Shown here: in pieces, positions 45,601 to 59,519 of the stretch
Numbering within the stretch: position 1 is the stretch's first letter
Layout of the letters: each line of letters starts with the position of its first letter
Assembly: GCA_019925105.1 (NCBI GenBank)
Contig: JAHGAU010000004.1
Location: 744,001 to 808,000 of the forward strand
DNA length: 64,000 bases
Reading direction: 5' to 3'
From: Niebla homalea
Lineage: Eukaryota > Ascomycota > Lecanoromycetes > Lecanorales > Ramalinaceae
Position numbers and translations under genes: made by a program
The notes under the pieces: model-generated
Told to the model about the DNA's origin: nothing
Database searches by the model: none
The model's input: only the letters and a program-made list of their open reading frames with translations

Positions 45601-48600
45601 TACTTTTTATATAAAGCTTTGCTTTATACTTAATAAAATACTTTTTATCGTTAAATTTATATTTAAATATTTAAATAATAAATATTAATATTTTATCCGC
45701 TTTTTTAATATACTTAAGTAAGATTTCTTCTTATATACCCTTCTCTTTAAGAGCTTTAAGTTTTACTTTAATTATTAACTTAAACCCCGTAACGTATAAA
45801 TATTTTAATATATAACGATAATATTTTAATTTAATAAGTAAAGTATTATAATAAAATATATTTATTTTTAATAAAAAAAAAGATAGCTTTTCGTCCTTTT
45901 TATATAATTTATAGGATAATAAAAAGGCAATAAATACCGTATAATATAATAGCTTTAATTTATTTATAATTAAAGTAAAAGTTATAATATAATTTATTTT
46001 CTTTATATTTCTTATAGCTCTTTTTCCTTTAATAATATTATTTATATTAAAATCGGATTTATTACTGTCTTTCTTTTTTGGCTTTAAAGCTAATAAAGCT
46101 GGTAAAGCTAATAAAGCTGGTGGTAGATTTAATGGTAAAGTTAATAATTTATTACCGCTATTGTTACCGTTACCGTTACCGTTACCGTCTCCGTTTCCGT
46201 TATTGTTCTTAGATGCGGTATTATAATTAATTAATATTAAAATCGGTAAAAATAAATAATCCTTTTATTATTCTTTTTCTTTTCCTTTTTATATAGGGTT
46301 AACGGTATTATTTATAAAGTCCTTCTTTTTTTTATTATTTAATAATAGTTTAATAATAATATAAGATATATCTATTTCTAGGATATTAATTGGATAAAAG
46401 AATAGCTTTTTTTAAGTTAAATTAAGTTAATTTTATTGGCTTTATAAAACTTATTCTTTTTATAGAAAACGTTTTTTATATAAATTACTTTCTTTTAATA
46501 AAATATTTATATATTATAAATATTAATATTATTATAATTAATAAGGAAATTAATATATACTTTTATTATTAATTTCTTTTTCTTAAGGATTAATTTATTA
46601 AATAAGTAAGCTTTATAATTATATTATTTAAAATATTAAAGGTTTAACTTTAAATTAATAATTTTCTTAAATAATATAGCCTATAAATATTTTCTTATTA
46701 ATATTTAATTTATAAAGAAATTAATTATTTATACAATTTATAACCATAAGAATTAAGGAAGTTTTACTTATAATTTTATAGTTTTTACTTTTATAATTAA
46801 TAAATTACTTTTTTATTTTAAATAACCGTTTTATATAACGGTATATAATATTAATAACTTAAAAATAATATTAAGTTTATTAATAAAATTATTAAATTTA
46901 AATCTTAAGGATTTCTTTCCGTTTAATTAAATAAAGGTTATATTATAATAATATCGTATTTTAATCGTTTTAATAATTTTCCGTAAAATATTTATTACTT
47001 TAAACTTATATTTATAAGTATATATTATTTAAAAATCGTATTTAAAGTAAGTAATATATAATATTTATTAATTTTAATTTATTATTATATTTATTTATAT
47101 AAGGTTATAAGTACTTTAAAAGAAAAACTTTATTAATATTTTTATTTTATATAAGGATTTTAATACGATCCGGTAAACTTTTAATAAAATATAATTCTTA
47201 TAATTACTTATATTTAAGGCTTTAATATCGTTAATAATCTTTATCCTTTTAATTATTTATTAAAGGTATTAAATCGTTTTATTAATAGCGTATATAAAGA
47301 ATTAAATTTATTAATTTATAATTATTAATTTAATAATAATTTTATTAATTATAAATATCGCGTTAACTTATTTAATATTATCTTTAAGTACGTAATATTT
47401 ACCGATCTTCTTAATTTATATTCTTATTTATTTATTATTATAAAAATAATAACGTTTAATATTAAAGTAAATACTTTTATTTATAAAAATAATATTAAAT
47501 ATAACGTTAATTATAAAGTTAAATATATACGTAACGTTATAAAGTATAATAAAGTTATTACTTTTAAGGGTATTAATATTTATTTTGATTTTTTTATAAG
47601 TAATAATTTTAAGATTATTATTATTAATAATAATAATATCGTTCTTTTTATTTATTTTTTTAATAAATTAATCTTTTATTATCTTATTATAAATATAAAA
47701 GCTTAAGTTATAATTTAAAACCTATAATAATTATAATATATAAAACTCTTATTTTATATTAAATATATTAAAATTATTATTATCGTTTCGAATTAATATA
47801 AATAAATTATTTTATTTTAACTTAAAATTTTTAAATTTCTTAAAAGCTTAATTAACTTTTTCTTTTATTTTAATATCCTTAAGCTTATTATTTATTCATT
47901 TTTTAAATATAAGATTAAGTTTAAAGTTAATAAATCGATTAAGTTAATCTATACGTAAATAATCGTATTTATTAAATTAATATTTAATGCCGTAAAAATA
48001 TTTTCCTAATTTAATACTTTTACCCTTAAATAGAAGTTTATTATTTTTTTAATATTATTTTGATTTTCATTAATAATAAAAACTAAATAAGACGGAGTTA
48101 ACTTCTTTATATTATTATACCGTATATAATTTCGAAATTATTCTTTAAGATTAATAAAAATAATTAAGAAATTAATTAAATTATTTATATTAAATTTATA
48201 AAGCTATATTAATATAAAAATTTATTTTTTAATTATATTAATAAAATTACGGTATACCCGTTTTTTATTAAATACTTTAAAAACATTATTATTTTTAACT
48301 TTTATAAGTATTTAAGTATATTTATTAAGTTATATTTTAATATTTTAATGAAAATTAGGTCCCGTTATAATTTTATAATATTCTTTTTTTACCGTTAAAG
48401 AACGTACGGAATTTAAAGGTATAAGCTTAATTTTAAAAGTACGTAAGTAATTCTATAAATAATAATTGATATCCTTAAGGTAAATAAGGTTTATTTTATT
48501 AATTATAAAGTATATAAAGTCGTTAATTTTAATAAAAAAAGCGTATTATTCTTTTTATTCTTATAGTTTTAACTTCTATACCTATAAATTATTTTTATAA

Positions 48601-48991
48601 ATTATTAATGCCCTTAAGTTAACCGCTTCGTCTGTTATAATAACGGGTTATACTAATTTTAATAACTTATTTAAGCCTATTAATTTTATTATAAAAGCGG
48701 GATTAATAAGCTCTTAAACGTAATATTTAATGGTTTTATTTTTAATAATAATAAGTTATAAGTCTTAATCTTTTAAAATAATAAGCTTAATTTTATATAA
48801 GCTTATCTTAAAGGTATAAAGGAATAATAAGTAATAAACTTATTATACTCTTTAATTCCTTCTTTATTTTAATTTATATATAACATATTAACCTTAAAGA
48901 CTTAATTTAAGTTTTTTTAAATGGTTAATTATACCTTTAAATTAATTAATAAATAAGTGGCTATAATAATATATGATATTAAGCTTATAAC

Positions 48992-49215
48992 TATTAAACG
49001 TAAAAACGTATAAGAGTGAATAATATATATATAAATTATATATTATCTATTTAAAAAGTATAGTGCTATCTATATAAAATACCCGGGTAATATAAGATAT
49101 ACGGCCAGGTAATAATATATATACGCGCTATAATAATGTCTTAGCACCGCTCGCATAACGGCTCAATGACACTCCATACAATACCACCACCACCATGCCT
49201 GCACCCAGGCTGACA
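48992..49215 (-). repeat. LTR, inner copia (5' in element orientation)
   Basis: RIP-type for ~145 bp, then normal composition to the end (GCACCCAGGCTGACA), followed by GGATA. Confidence 0.9.
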
Positions 49216-50063
49216 GGATATTACTTTAATTCGGTAATAAAGGTGATTAAGAATAAGCCCCGAGTATATAGATAACGTTATTTAAGAGTATAATTGGTAA
49301 GTAATAAGGTAAAGTAAGCTTATTAACGAGAACCGATCGGGACCGTAACCCGAGAAATAGTTATAAGTTTTAAGCGATTGGATTTAAGCTAAATCGTTTA
49401 AAAACGAGATTTCCGTAATTTTACCGGGTAAATATCTATCCTTAATAGCCTTACTTATATTTATGCTTTTACTCTTATGGTTTAATTAATTAAAGCCGTA
49501 ATTATTATATATTATAGACGGAGTAATAACTTGGTAATTACCGTTACAATAAGGTATATTCCCTATATAGTTTTTATACCGACCGTAAGGCGTATAAGTG
49601 TGGTAAGGTTTTTGTGCTGACCCTATAACGTGTAGTTTTTTTAAGGTCTTTATGCCGACCCTATAATATATGGTAATAAGGTCTTTATGCCGACCCTATA
49701 ACGTATATTTAAAGTATCCTTCTCTTCCTGTTATACCTAAGTTACGTCCCTATTAACCTTTAAATATAAAGCCTTTATTGCTTATTATAAGCATTAAATA
49801 TCCGGAGGTAAGGTTAATGGCTACCTATTATATCCACGGATCTTCAAAAGTAAGGAATTACTATTAAAAGGAGAATATATTATTTACTGGTTTATTACGC
49901 CAGGTATAGTTACGGTCCGTTAAGCTAAAAAGTGCCGGGAAGTCGTAGTTTATAAAGCTAAGTATTATACGCATTATAGTCTGCCGGTCGGTAAAGGTAT
50001 ATCTATAATCCCTTTTATATATAACGATATAAATAGAATCGGAACTTAGCTATTACTATTATT

Positions 50064-50227
50064 TATTAAGGAAAAAGATAAAGTATAAATATTAAGGGTA
50101 AAGTAATAACTACCTAGATTATAACTATAAACGGTATTACTAGTTATATGGGTGCGTATGCCAAGCATCCTTGCCCTAGGCCCTTGCGCTATGCCTATCT
50201 TGGTATCTATACTGCTTGCACGTAATA
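50064..50227 (-). repeat. LTR, family 2b, right
   Basis: The first half is RIP-mutated (TATTAAGGAAAAAG), the second half is normal, ending CACGTAATA followed by AATAT. Confidence 0.85.
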
Positions 50228-52849
50228 AATATTCTTAAAATACTTAATAAGAAATAAACATATTATAATTTTATTAATGTAATTAAGAAATAAGCTTTTA
50301 TGTTGATATAGATTTATAAATTTAATATAAATAACCTTATTAACTTCTTAATCATTTTTATTAATTTTAAGGAGGAATTTCGAAATTATATATAATATAA
50401 TAATATAAAGAAATTAATTTCGTTTTATTGGGCCTTTACTATTAATAAAAATTAAAATAATATTAAGAAAAATAATAAGCCTATATTTAAGGGTAAAAGC
50501 ATTAAGCTAAAAGGATATTTTTACGGTATTAAATATTAATTTAACGAGTATAATTATTTACGTATAAATTATTTTAATTAACTTATCAACTTTAAATCCG
50601 ATCCTATACTTAAAAGACGAATAAATAATAAGCTTAAAGATATTAAAATAAAAAAAAGAATTCATTAAATTCTTAAGAAATCCAGAAACTTTAAATTTAA
50701 ATAAAATAATTTAATTATACCGGTTCAAAATAATAGTAATAACTTTAATATATTTAATATAAAATAAAAGTCTTATATATTATAATTATTATAGATTTTA
50801 AATTATAGCTTAAGCTTTTATATTTATAACGAAACGATAAAAGACCGGTCTATTAAAGAGAGAAATAAAAAAAAAATATTATTATCGTTAAGAATAATAA
50901 CCTTAAAGTTATTACTTATAATAAAATTGAAATAAATATGGAAACCCTTAAAGGTAATAACTTTATTATACTTTATAAAGTTACGTATATACTTAACTTT
51001 ATAATTAACGTTATATTTAATATTATCCTTATAGAAAAAAGCACTTATTTTAATATTAAACGTTATTATTTTTATAATAATAAATAAATAAAAATATTAA
51101 TTAAATAAATTAATAAATATTATATACTTAACAATAATATTAAATAACTTAACGCGATATTTATAACCGGTAAAGTTATTATTAAATTAATAATTATAAG
51201 TTAATAATATTAACTTTTTATATATATTATTAATAAAGTAATGTAGTACCTTCTGTAAGCATTTAAGGAAATAAAGATTACTAATAATATTAAAGCCTTA
51301 AATATTAGTAATTATAAAAATTATATTTTATTAAAAGCTTACCGGATCGTATTAAGATCCTTATATAAAGTAGAGATATTAATAAAGCCTTTCTTTTAAA
51401 CTATTTATAACCTTATATAAATAAGTATAGCAATAAACTGAGATTAATAAATATTATATATTACTTATTTTAAATACGATTTTTAAATAATATATACTTA
51501 TAAATATAAGTTTAAAATAATAAATATCCTATAGAAGGTTATTAAAATAATTAAAATATAATATTATTATAATATAGCTTTTATTTAATTAAACAGAGAA
51601 AAATCCCTAGGATTTAAATTTAATAACTTTATTAATAAGTTTAATATTATTTTTAAGTTATTAATATTATATACCATTATATAAAACGGTTATTTAAAAT
51701 AAAAAGGTAATTTATTAATTATAAAAGTAAAAACTATAAGGCTATAAGTAAAACTTCCTTAATTTTTATAGCCATAAATTATATAAACGGCTGGTTTCTT
51801 TATAAATCGAATACAAATAAGAAAACATTTATAAGCTATATTATTTAAAAAGGTTATTAATTTAAAGTTAAATTTTTAATACTTTAAATAATATAATTAT
51901 AAAGTTTATTTATTTAATAAATTAATCCTTAAGAAAAAGAAATTAATAATAAAAATATATATTGGTTTCCTTATTAATTACGAGAATATTAATATTTATA
52001 ATATATAAATACTTAATTAAAAAAGAGTAATTTATATAAGGAATGTTTTCTTTAAAAAGAACAAATTCTATAAGGCCGATAAAATCGATTTAACTTAATT
52101 TAAAAAAAAACCGTTCTTTTATTTAATTAATATCCCAGAAATAAATATATCTTATATTATTATTAAGCTATTATTAAATAATAAAGAAAAAAAAAATTTA
52201 TAAACAATACCGTTAATCTTATATGAAAGGGGAAAAAAAAGAATAATAAAAGGATTATTTATTCTTACCGACTTTAATATTAATAAATTATAATACGGTA
52301 TTTAAGAACAACGATAAAGGAAATAATAATAATGGTAACGGTAATAAACTATTAATTCTATTTTTAAATCCGTTACTAACTTTATTACTTTTATTAAATT
52401 TAAAGTTGAAAAAGAAAAATAATAATAAATCCGACTGTAATATAAGCAATATTATTAAAGGAAAAAGAGTTATAAAAGGTGTAAAGAAAGTAAATTTTAT
52501 TATAACTTTTACTTTAATTATAAATAAATTAAAGCTATTATATTATATAATATTTATTGCTTTTTTATTATTTTACAAGCTTTATAAAAAGGATAAAAAG
52601 CTAATTTTTTTCTATTAAAAACAAATATATTCTACCGTAATATCCTATTTATTAAATTAAATTATTATTATTATATATTAAAATACCTATATATTATGGG
52701 TTTTAAGTTAATAATTAAAATAAAGCTTAAAGCTTTTAAATAAAAAGGTATATAAGAAAAGGTTTTACTTAAATATATTAAGAAAGCGGATAAATATTAA
52801 TACTTATGACCTAAGTATTTAAATATAAATTTAATAATAAAGGGTATCT

Positions 52850-53520
52850 TATTAAGTATAAAGTAAAGCTTTATATAAGGGGTAATTTATAGAAGATTAA
52901 ATAAAATATATTTACCGTTACCCTAATAATTAGGGTTCTTAAAGTACTTATAGTTATAATAACCGTATTTAATTTAAATACGAAATAATAGGACATTATT
53001 AATACGTTTATAAATAGCGAAATAAACGAACTTATATATATTAAATTAATAAAAGGGTATAAGGATAAAAATTTATGCTTCTTATTTTAAGCTTTATATA
53101 AGTTTAAATAATTATTAATTTTATAATTTAAGAATTTCTTAAAAATCTTTATAGATTTAAACGTAAAGTAAATCCCGGAAATCAAATATCTTTTTATTAA
53201 TAATTATATAATAATTTTCTTTTTTATAGATAATATTATCGTTATTTACGATTATAAGTATAATTAAAAAGTAAACGACTTTTAAAGTAAATTCTTTAAA
53301 ATCTATAAAATAAAAAATCTGGATAAAATAAAGTGGTTTTTAAATATAAAGATAATATAAGATTAATTAAGTTAAGAAATCCGTTTATATTAAGATAATT
53401 ATATTAATAAGTTTATAATGAAAATTTAACGTTATAATAAATTATATTCTTAAAGTATTTTTTATAGAATACTAAAACTTTTATTAAAAATACCGGATAA
53501 GTTTTACCTTAAGAGATCCA
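52850..53520 (+). pseudogene. Copia reverse transcriptase remnant, outer copy
   Basis: Plus-strand blocks in one frame: DIINTFINSEINELIYIKL (about 52992, from DVxNAFLN...E.VY), then GYKDKNLCFLF and ALYKFK (ALYGLKQ, about 53088-53108), and FIDNIIVIYDY (YVDD catalytic motif with Asp changed to Asn, about 53222-53250). This order identifies Ty1/copia rather than Gypsy. TAA stops replace Gln codons throughout. Confidence 0.85.
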
Positions 53521-54607
53521 TATATATTAATAATTTATCGGTTTTATTAACTTTATGGCCGTTACGACCCGGACGGATATTACGTATTTAATGTTTAAGT
53601 TATTTAAGTTCTTTATAAATCCGTTAAAATAATACTTAAAAATAACTATAAGGATATTATAATACCTTATATATATTAAGTACTATACTATCGTATATAA
53701 TAAGAAAATTATTAATTTATATACCGTTTTTATAATATCTTTAAATATATTATTTATTAATAATTTTAAAATATAATATAACTTATAAAACTATATCTTT
53801 AAGTTCTTTAAAAGCTTAATTAACAAAAAAATAATAAAGTAAAAGATAATAATAATAAGCTTTATTTAAGCCGAATTCTTTAACCTTATTTTTATAGTAA
53901 AAAAGCTAATATAATAAAAAATATTCTTTAAATTAATTAGATTAAATATAATAATACTTAAATAATCCGTATAATTCAAGGGATAAACTTATAATTTATA
54001 ATAAAACTCCGTTATATAAATATATATTATTATTAATTACGATAAGAATATTAAAAGAAAACGATTAATATTAAGTATATATTTATAATAAAGATATTAA
54101 CGGACGGTTTTATAAAGGCCTTATTATTATAAAAATATAAAGAATTCATAAAACTCTTAAGACTTAAAGATAATAAGCTTTAAAACCCCGTATTATAATA
54201 TTACTCGGTAAAACCCTAAAGATATCGTTTTTAAGAAATTTAGCTTTTAAAAAATTATAATTATAAACCGGGTATATAATAATCTTTTCCGGTTTATTTA
54301 TTTTTACCATTTTATTAATTTTAACTTTTTTTAGCGTATACTTAATAATAATTACTTAATAAAATTACTTAAGTTAATATCCGGAGCTTAATTAAGTATA
54401 TATAAAGTTCCGGAGTAACTTAAAATATAAAGGTCTTATTATTATTATTATTCTTCAGGTTACCGAGTTTTCTTAACTTTTCAATTTTTTAACTTTAAAC
54501 TTAAAACGTATCTTTTACCCGTAATAATTACGGTATATTAATAACCAAGAGGTGGATATTCAGGATCTATATTATTATTATAATAAGATTACGATCCTAA
54601 GGGGGTA

Positions 54608-54827
54608 TATTAGCCTGGGTATAGGTATAGTAGTAATATTATATAGAATATTATTAAGCCGTTATATAACGGTATTAAGATATTACCATAACGCGTATAG
54701 ATATTATTACATGGCCGTATATCTTATACCACCTAAGTATTTCATGTAGATAGCACCATGCTTCCTAGATAGATGATATGCAATCTATATACATATTATC
54801 CACTCTTATGCGTCCTTACGTTTGACA
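54608..54827 (+). repeat. LTR, outer copia, 3'
   Basis: The first half is RIP-mutated and the last ~90 bp normal, ending CGTTTGACA followed by CATAA. It is the mirror of the 5' LTR pattern. Confidence 0.9.
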
Positions 54828-55136
54828 CATAATAAAGGATCTTCAGTTGGAGCTGTCCCAGCGCTTGGCTAAGATGAGTAGTCTAGACATCGATGTCGGC
54901 GTTAATTTGCTCAATCCCTGCTACGTGTATATGTGGATATGTGGTGTTTTTGGTATTTGTAGTGTTTTGATTGGCCTGTCTCAGGACCTGAGCTACAGGG
55001 ACCTTACCGTTAAGGTCCCAGGGTACCTCGCCGTCGAAGTACCCCCCGCTATGGACCGCTTACGGGGTAAAGTTAAGGTTAAAACCCCCCCGTATGAGCT
55101 AAGAACCTAAAGCTATTTATATAAAATTATATATAT

Positions 55137-55337
55137 AAAAGGAGTAAATAAATAAGTTATTGTAATAAAAACTATTATTTAAATAAATCCTTAATAATAA
55201 AATAAAAAATTTAAAGATTTAAATAAATTAACTTATATAAATCTTTAAGTTCCCCTATATAGCCCTTAAAAAACTACTTAACTAATAAATAATTATTCCG
55301 TATATCCGGTAAATTAATTAATAATTAAATTATACTT
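55137..55337 (+). repeat. Internal S-X direct repeat of element Z, 5' copy
   Basis: It contains AAAGATTTAAATAAATTAAC and then the RIPed form of the AGCTCCCCC...GGCTATTCC block. The same unit ends the element at 59520-59702 and, inverted, begins copies C and E. An imperfect palindrome TAGCC...GGCTA occurs in the GC-preserved versions. Confidence 0.7.
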
Positions 55338-58300
55338 TTTAATTTACTTAAACCCTATTACGTATATATATAAATATATAATATTGTTAATATTTATAAT
55401 ATTTTAATTAACTTATTTTAAGACCTAAGTTATAAGGATTTTACCATTAAGGATTTAAGGTATTTTATTATTAAAGTATCTTTTATTATAGCTCGGTTAC
55501 GGGATAAAGTTAAGGTTAAAAACCCTTAAAGTTAAAATATAAATCCTAAAGAAATAAATTAAATTAATATTAATTAATTTATTTAACTTTAAGTAAATTA
55601 ATAACGTTATAATATTATAAAGATAATATTATTAATTAAATTATATAAAGTTAATATACGTTTAACTTTTATTTATTAAATTTTTTTTATATACTTAATA
55701 TTTAATCTAACTTTTTATACGTCCGTAATTATATTCGGCCGGAAACAGTAATTAAATAATTATTATAAATAGTATATTATATAAGTTACTTATATAATAT
55801 ATTAATAATAAAATCTATTATAAATAATTTTAAGGCGAAAAAGAAAAACGGAATTTATAATAAAATTATTATTTAAAAATATAAATCCTTTATAAATTAT
55901 ATAAAATAAATTTTACCGGAAATTTTTATAATTTTAAGGGTAAATTTTTCCCGGAAAATATTTAGTTTTAATATTAAAATATAAAGCTTTATATAAGTAT
56001 CCTTAAACTTTATATATAATTAAATTATATAATTTTTTTTTAAAGTCCGGTTTAAGGTTAATTTTATTATAAATAAACTCCTTTATCGGTAACAAGCCCG
56101 TGTAAATAAAATAAAAGACGGCTTATATAAATGTATTAAATTTAACAATAATATTAAAGCTATATATAAACTTAATAAGAATATTATCAATAATAAAAAG
56201 CCGTTCTTTTTATTTACCTTATATTTTCTTTACGTTATGTATAAGATATTAAAGTATTAAATATTAGACAACTTTAAGGGTTTTAAAGTCTTAATTAATA
56301 TAAACTAATTTAATAACGGTAAAATAACTTTTAATAATCTTATAAGGTAATTTTCTGGTATTAACGAAGTATATATATTATTTAATAAATATAAATGGTA
56401 AAATAAAAATAACCGGGTAAACCCTATATATAATATATTACTTAAAGTACGAATTACTCCCTATATTATATAACGATTTTATATTTAATATAAGGTTAAA
56501 ACGTAAGTATTACGTTATTTATAAATTAATTTAATTTATGTTCTATCCGTTTTTTATATATTTATAATTAATCTAATTACGATATACGTAGATATATAAG
56601 TTAAAGTAAATTATTAATAATTTTCTTTTACTTAAATCTTATAATTTAATTAAGTATTTAATTATTTTTAATAAAAATTTATTCCATAATATATTTAATA
56701 TCGTCCGTAAATAAAATCAAGGTTAATTAGTAAATAATATTTATAACCTGGTTTTAAATAGTTAAGTTTTTAATATTATAAATAATTTCCGTATTATTTA
56801 AGTAAATTATTACCGAGTTCTTTATTAATATAATACCTTATTATTATAAAACCTTAAGTATAGCCGTTATATTAAGGACGTTTATATAACCCTTTTTTAA
56901 CCGAGGAGATAACTTATAGGTAAAGGTGAATTCCGGGGTAGGTACGTCCTTAAGATCTTGAAGTATATAATTACTTATACCGTAAATAAATAATACGTCG
57001 GTATAAAAATAATATTATAACCGGGTTATTAAGAACGGTCTTAAATATAAACCGTAATAATTAATTAATAATCTTTATTATTAAGGAAGGTCCTTACCGA
57101 TCTTATTATTTATATAGATTTAACGACGATTAATTTTTATAAACTTATCATATAACTTATAAAAAAAAGCCGTTTTAATAATATTATTTTAATTATAAAG
57201 TTTAATAAACTTATTAAAAACTTAAATATAATATATATAATTAAGCGGCTCTTAAAAGCGTTTTAAATACCTTAAATGATTTATTATAACTTATTTTTTA
57301 ATAAGCGTACCTTTATTATTATAATATTTATTTATATACTTAAAAAATCGAATATATTACTTATAAAATCTTTTTTAAGGTTTATAAGTAACCCGAGTTT
57401 ATTATATAAACGGTTAAAGGCTTAATTAAAAACCTTAAGGTTAATCTTTAATACATATACCTTAAAGAAATTATTTAAGTAATAAAGTATAATACTAAAA
57501 CTAAGCTTAACGATAAATATTTAATATAAACTTTTATTATAAGATTAAAAAGGAATAATGTAATTTTTAATCGTAAAAAAAGGAAATATTTAATATAATA
57601 AATATTATCTTACGTAAACCTAAGTAATTACCAATTATTTATAAATACCGGGATATAACGGAAAATATTAAATAAATCTTTTTTTAATAAATATAAAGCT
57701 TAAGCCCTATATAATTACCGCGTTAATTATTTTATTAATTAACGTATATTTAAAAGGGCCCCATAAAGGACGTCGATTCCGTTATTGATAAACTCCCCGT
57801 AGGGGTATAAGAAATCGTAAATACGGCGTTATCCATTATCGTATTTAAAAGTTGAAGTTAATAAAAAATATATATACGGTTTATCAGGGACGGACATATA
57901 GGTAATAAGACGGTTTTTAATTAGTTATTTATAGATATTATTATTTAAAACGGTAGGGTCCTTTATAATTAACGGATAAAATAAATAAACTACGGACTTA
58001 TTAAGGTTATAATAATTCAATTTTACCTTAAAACGGCTTAATTGCCCTATTAATAAACGGTAATTATAATCCGGGTAACGGTATAATTAAAATTCCTATT
58101 TTTTAACTTTAAGTAAGATTTCTTTATTTATTTAATTATTACTTATATTTACTATATAATAAAGTAAGTTTTTTTAATACTTATTAAGGACAAAGGGATA
58201 ATTATAGAGTCGGTTAATTATTTATTATAAGGCTATTTAAGTAATAACGTATTAAGATTATTTTATTAAATATAGTTCCGGGCTTTATAAGAACCTTTAT

Positions 58301-59519
58301 AATTATAATATATATAATTATAACAATACTTAAAATCAGATATTATATATTTATCCTTATTTTAATTATAATAAGCTTAATCCTTTTTATCCCGGTATCT
58401 TAATATCGTTATAACGGCCGGCTATAAAATTAAGGATGCTATTATGTTAAAGCGGGGTTTTAAAACGCTATAAGTTTTATTTATGTTATAAATTTCCGGT
58501 TTATCTTAATTATAAGTTATAATATAAATAATAAAAATATAATAATAATAAATAACAGAATCGGAGGTATATAAGATTAATAGTTTAAAAAAATTTATTT
58601 AATGTATTAAAAAAGTTTTATATATTTTGGGTTATTTTTTTAAATTAAATTAATAGAGAATTATAAAGTACATTTTAATACCGGTAAATAATAATTAATA
58701 TTTCTTTTTAAATATGTTCTTTTTATTTTAAGGTCTAACTTTAAAAAATAATATTCTATTACGATTTTTTTAAGGGTTAAGTAAACTAAATCCTTTTTTT
58801 ATTAACAATAAATTAAAACCTTTTAATTAAAGGAAATTTAATATAAATATTACGGTACTTATAAAGAAACGTACTTAATAAGATACCCTTAAAGGATACC
58901 TTATATTTATTATAGCATAAGCTTTATAAAACCTTTAACTTTAACGTTATATTCTTTGTTTTAATTTAAAACTATTCATATTAAGGAAAAGATAAATAAG
59001 ATTATTAATAGAGCATATAAGTAAATAAGGCCTATCCGGCTGGTACTTATAGCCATCCCTTAACTTATAGTATTTATAGCGGTAAGGCCTTAAGCTGGTT
59101 AAATTATTAAATAACGGGTTTTTATATATAATAAACCTTAATTTTTTCTACGTTAATATTATTATCGTTATTAGGATTAAAAGTATCGGGGTTAATTAAT
59201 AACTATAAGCTTGCGATATAAACGTAATAAGAATAAAAACGTAACGTAAACCCGGAAGTAAATCTACCGTTAATAAATTTCTAAACTTAACCGTATAAAG
59301 TACGATTTATTACCTTTTTAACCGCGGAAAATACCTTAATTAATCCCTTTATTAATCCCTTTGATAATAAAGGCCCCGGAATAACTTTATCACACGAGGC
59401 CGATCGGGTAAAGCGAGCGGTAACAATAAGGTTTAAATAGGTAAAGATAATAATAAATACGTGAATTAATTTACTAAATATAATAATAATAAGAAAGGAA
59501 TAAGTTTTTAATAAAAAGG

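Larger units (their letters stand above)
43620..49215 (-). mobile_element. Ty1/copia retrotransposon, inner copy, opposite orientation
   Basis: LTRs 43620-43844 and 48992-49215 with a perfect GGATA duplication (43615-43619, 49216-49220) inside the family 2b element. Length is 5596 bp. The interior is the reverse complement of the outer copia (for example 48300-48990 against 42690-43370). The minus-strand RT catalytic region is at about 45248-45275 (FIDNIVV-like). A hexanucleotide stretch TTACCG x 4 (about 46160-46185) encodes Gly-Asn repeats on the minus strand. RIP-dead; LTR edges next to the host are spared. Confidence 0.9.
43391..50227 (-). mobile_element. Non-autonomous LTR element family 2, copy b, split by the inner copia
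   Basis: 164-bp LTRs (43391-43554, 50064-50227) and a perfect AATAT duplication (43386-43390, 50228-50232). Net length without the inner copia is 1236 bp, matching copy a (1255). The internal region aligns with copy a, including the 35-bp array (about 49560-49705) and TATAACGATATAA near the right end. The left LTR is well preserved; the right LTR and interior are RIP-mutated except the last ~80 bp. Confidence 0.85.
42461..54827 (+). mobile_element. Ty1/copia retrotransposon, outer copy, with nested insertions
   Basis: 220-bp LTRs (42461-42680 and 54608-54827; TGTCAGCC...TTGACA) are flanked by a perfect CATAA duplication (42456-42460, 54828-54832). Net length after removing the family 2 element is 5525 bp. 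The coding strand is plus: gag region 42700-43385, then pol 50233-54200. RT motifs at 52990-53245 and an RNase H end at about 54060-54195 show copia order. Internal DNA is strongly RIP-mutated, but the outermost ~75 bp of the 5' LTR and ~90 bp of the 3' LTR are not. A polypurine tract (GATCCTAAGGGGG) precedes the 3' LTR. Confidence 0.9.

Noticed and set aside
46155..46190. Telomere-like or regulatory hexamer array (TTACCG)n
   Set aside because: Only about four units, located inside copia pol and encoding Gly-Asn repeats on the minus strand; not a telomeric TTAGGG array.
52406..52618. 70-codon Lys/Asn/Ile-rich ATG frame inside the outer copia
   Set aside because: It is a chance open stretch in RIPed pol just upstream of RT, out of context with copia motifs.
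54847..55110. 87-codon open frame MELSQRLAKM...
   Set aside because: It starts in the split coding segment and runs into the 5' end of element Z, so the fused product is an artefact of insertion.
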